Assembly: GCA_021156265.1 (NCBI GenBank)
Contig: JAJNBR010000147.1
Coordinates: 1-7,055 of the forward strand
Source: Flavipsychrobacter sp.
GTDB lineage: Bacteria > Bacteroidota > Bacteroidia > Chitinophagales > Chitinophagaceae
DNA length: 7,055 nucleotides
Reading direction: 5' to 3'
The position numbers and the translations under genes are program-made. Position 1 is the stretch's first letter. Each line of letters opens with the position of its first letter. Below are positions 6,186 to 7,055 of the stretch, piece after piece. The notes under the pieces were generated by a model. It was not told the DNA's origin and did no database searches. It worked only from the letters and a program-made list of their open reading frames with translations.

Positions 6186-6767
6186 CTAGGTTGTTCTCTT
6201 GGTAACCCACTGTGGTACGTCCGGTGCTACGTAGTTTTCCATCAGTTCCAGTAGCTCTTCTATCGAATCGCTGAACAGCAGCATGTCGCGTATCTCCTGT
6301 TTCAGAAATCCTTCGTTTACCATGGTATCCGCCAGCCCTTTGAGACTATCGTAGTATCCGTTGATGTTCAATATGCCCATGGGCTTTTTGTGCAGACCGA
6401 GCTGCCCCCATGTCAGCATCTCGAACATTTCTTCCATAGTGCCCCAGCCGCCGGGCAGCGTGATAACGCCATCGCTTAGCTCATGCATCTTCAGCTTGCG
6501 GTCGTGCATGGTGTCAGTCAGTACCAATTCTGTCAGGCCTTCGTGCGTCACTTCTTTGGTTCGCAGGAAGTGCGGTATCACACCTACTACATTGCCGCCC
6601 TTATCCAGCGCGCCGTCGGCTACTGCCCCCATCAGGCCAATCTTAGCGCCCCCATATACTACGCGGTAGCCACGCTCGGCCAGGATATTGCCCAGCCCGT
6701 AAGCTGTTTCTCTATGGCATTCCTGGTAGCCCTCACTCGATCCGCAGAATACTACGATACTGGTCAT
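6186..6767 (-). CDS. LOG-family (TIGR00730) nucleoside-5'-monophosphate phosphoribohydrolase
   Basis: This encodes 193 residues with a Rossmann-like fold typical of the LOG / lysine-decarboxylase-like family. Signatures are VVFCGSS at the N-terminus (5-11), YGGAKIGLMGAVADGAL (38-54), MHDRK (87-91, the MHxRK motif) and LPGGWGTMEEMFE (104-116, the PGGxGTxxE motif with catalytic Glu). Family members hydrolyse the N-glycosidic bond of nucleoside 5'-monophosphates, giving free base and ribose 5-phosphate; plant and some bacterial members activate cytokinins this way. The older lysine decarboxylase label is a misannotation. Length is normal and motifs are intact. It is the first gene of a two-gene unit with the 5'-nucleotidase. 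No good -33/-7 promoter pair was found just upstream; TAATTTG at 6786-6792 lacks one spacer base and TATAATTG at 6908-6915 is another weak candidate. Confidence 0.9.
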   Translation of the reverse strand: MTSIVVFCGSSEGYQECHRETAYGLGNILAERGYRVVYGGAKIGLMGAVADGALDKGGNVVGVIPHFLRTKEVTHEGLTELVLTDTMHDRKLKMHELSDGVITLPGGWGTMEEMFEMLTWGQLGLHKKPMGILNINGYYDSLKGLADTMVNEGFLKQEIRDMLLFSDSIEELLELMENYVAPDVPQWVTKRTT

Positions 6768-6820
6768 TCAAGTTGTTTGAGACAACAAATTACAGCTTTC
6801 ATAGCAAACCGGATTATTAT

Positions 6821-6851
6821 TTTTCTATTATCTGTTATTGTCGTATATTTG
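6821..6851 (+). promoter_or_regulatory. Possible rightward promoter in the intergenic region
   Basis: TATATTTG at 6844-6851 matches TAnnTTTG, with a T-run (TTTT at 6821-6824) 19 bp upstream in place of TTTG. A transcript would start near 6857 and run through the GTCGCGA hairpin toward the converging terminator. No coding frame of useful length follows. In AT-rich sequence such a match can arise by chance. Confidence 0.25.
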
Positions 6852-6868
6852 CTATTGTATTTATGGGT

Positions 6869-6935
6869 GGTCGCGATGTGTAAAAAATAAAAAGCGAAAA
6901 AAATGCACAATTATACACAACGTTCTGTCGCGACC
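6869..6935. repeat. Paired GTCGCGA repeats forming a large interrupted hairpin
   Basis: GGTCGCGA (6869-6876) is complementary to TCGCGACC (6928-6935). Just inside, TGTGTA (6877-6882) is complementary to TACACA (6914-6919), giving a 14-bp composite stem with an 8-nt bulge on one side and an A-rich loop of about 31 nt. Because TCGCGA is itself palindromic, the two sites are also direct repeats (GTCGCGA at 6870 and 6927, 57 bp apart), as expected of paired protein-binding sites. The region lies 102-168 bp upstream of the LOG gene. It may be an operator pair, a leader structure or a small RNA. Confidence 0.45.
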
Positions 6936-6981
6936 TTGACAATCAGGTATTTGCATATTGCTATGCAGGCGCCTTACAGGC

Positions 6982-7019
6982 AAAAAAAAGCAGGTTGTTG
7001 GCATTAGCCAACAACCTGC
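6982..7019 (-). terminator. Intrinsic terminator for a gene entering from the right
   Basis: A perfect 13-bp stem has arms GCAGGTTGTTGGC (6990-7002) and GCCAACAACCTGC (7007-7019) with a 4-nt loop ATTA. On the minus strand it is followed by eight consecutive T (A8 at 6982-6989). On the plus strand there is no T-run, so it acts leftward and ends a minus-strand transcript whose stop codon is about 20 nt away. Confidence 0.92.
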
Positions 7020-7039
7020 GATAGCTCTTAGAAATGAAA

Positions 7040-7055
7040 TTATATCTCGATCTGG
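7040..7055 (-). CDS. C-terminal end of an unidentified minus-strand gene
   Basis: On the minus strand a frame entering from the right edge reads Q-I-E-I and then stop TAA at 7040-7042, about 20 nt before the strong leftward terminator. That arrangement is what a gene end should look like, and the other two frames run open into the terminator stem. Four codons are too few to identify the product. Confidence 0.4.

Noticed and set aside
6483..6890. A 135-residue plus-strand open frame opposite the start of the LOG gene, ending in a hydrophobic stretch
   Set aside because: Most of it is antisense to the conserved LOG coding sequence, and the hydrophobic tail comes from T-rich intergenic sequence. 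The possible rightward promoter lies inside it, not before it.
6952..6967. Small inverted repeat TGCATA-TTGC-TATGCA
   Set aside because: A 6-bp AT-rich stem without a T-run or clear context is within chance expectation for this region.

Overview
The window looks like a chromosomal segment from a Bacteroidota bacterium, probably the Chitinophagaceae/Sphingobacteriales side (lineage is an inference from gene content, not from a search). Supporting signs are promoters of the Bacteroidota type (TTTG, about 19 bp, TAnnTTTG), no obvious Shine-Dalgarno sequences before most starts, two short Bacteroidota-style lipoproteins, and an SpmA-SpmB fusion in what is presumably a non-sporulating organism. 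Base composition looks even throughout. I see no insertion sequence, tRNA, rRNA, CRISPR array or phage gene.

Left part (1-1430). The 5' end of a UbiD-family decarboxylase gene runs off the left edge on the minus strand. A 90-bp divergent promoter region separates it from a plus-strand gene for a YiiX-type permuted papain-fold lipoprotein. A near-perfect Bacteroidota promoter, overlapping the end of that gene, drives a small DUF4878-type lipoprotein. An 18-bp stem closes this convergent unit as a bidirectional terminator.

Centre (1428-5534), all on the minus strand. In order of transcription there is a tandem-GNAT acetyltransferase, a secreted alpha/beta hydrolase and a secreted beta-lactamase-fold serine hydrolase. 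Their junctions are only 4 bp, so this is a probable operon. A 73-bp gap with two inverted repeats follows, then the fused SpmA-SpmB membrane protein, whose stop codon lies inside the shared terminator.

Right part (5535-7055). A LOG-family nucleoside-monophosphate phosphoribohydrolase and an NT5C-type 5'-nucleotidase form a second minus-strand operon, again with a 4-bp junction, and both probably act on nucleoside monophosphates. Upstream is an AT-rich intergenic region of about 220 bp holding paired GTCGCGA repeats that can fold into a large hairpin. A strong minus-oriented terminator then closes a gene that enters from the right edge; only its last few codons are visible.

No clearly novel multi-gene system is evident. 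The items most worth a second look are the LOG-NT5C pairing, the intergenic hairpin/repeat region at 6844-6935, the start-codon-sequestering hairpin of the SpmAB gene, the repeated stop/start junction sequence, and the serine hydrolase with Gln in its third motif.
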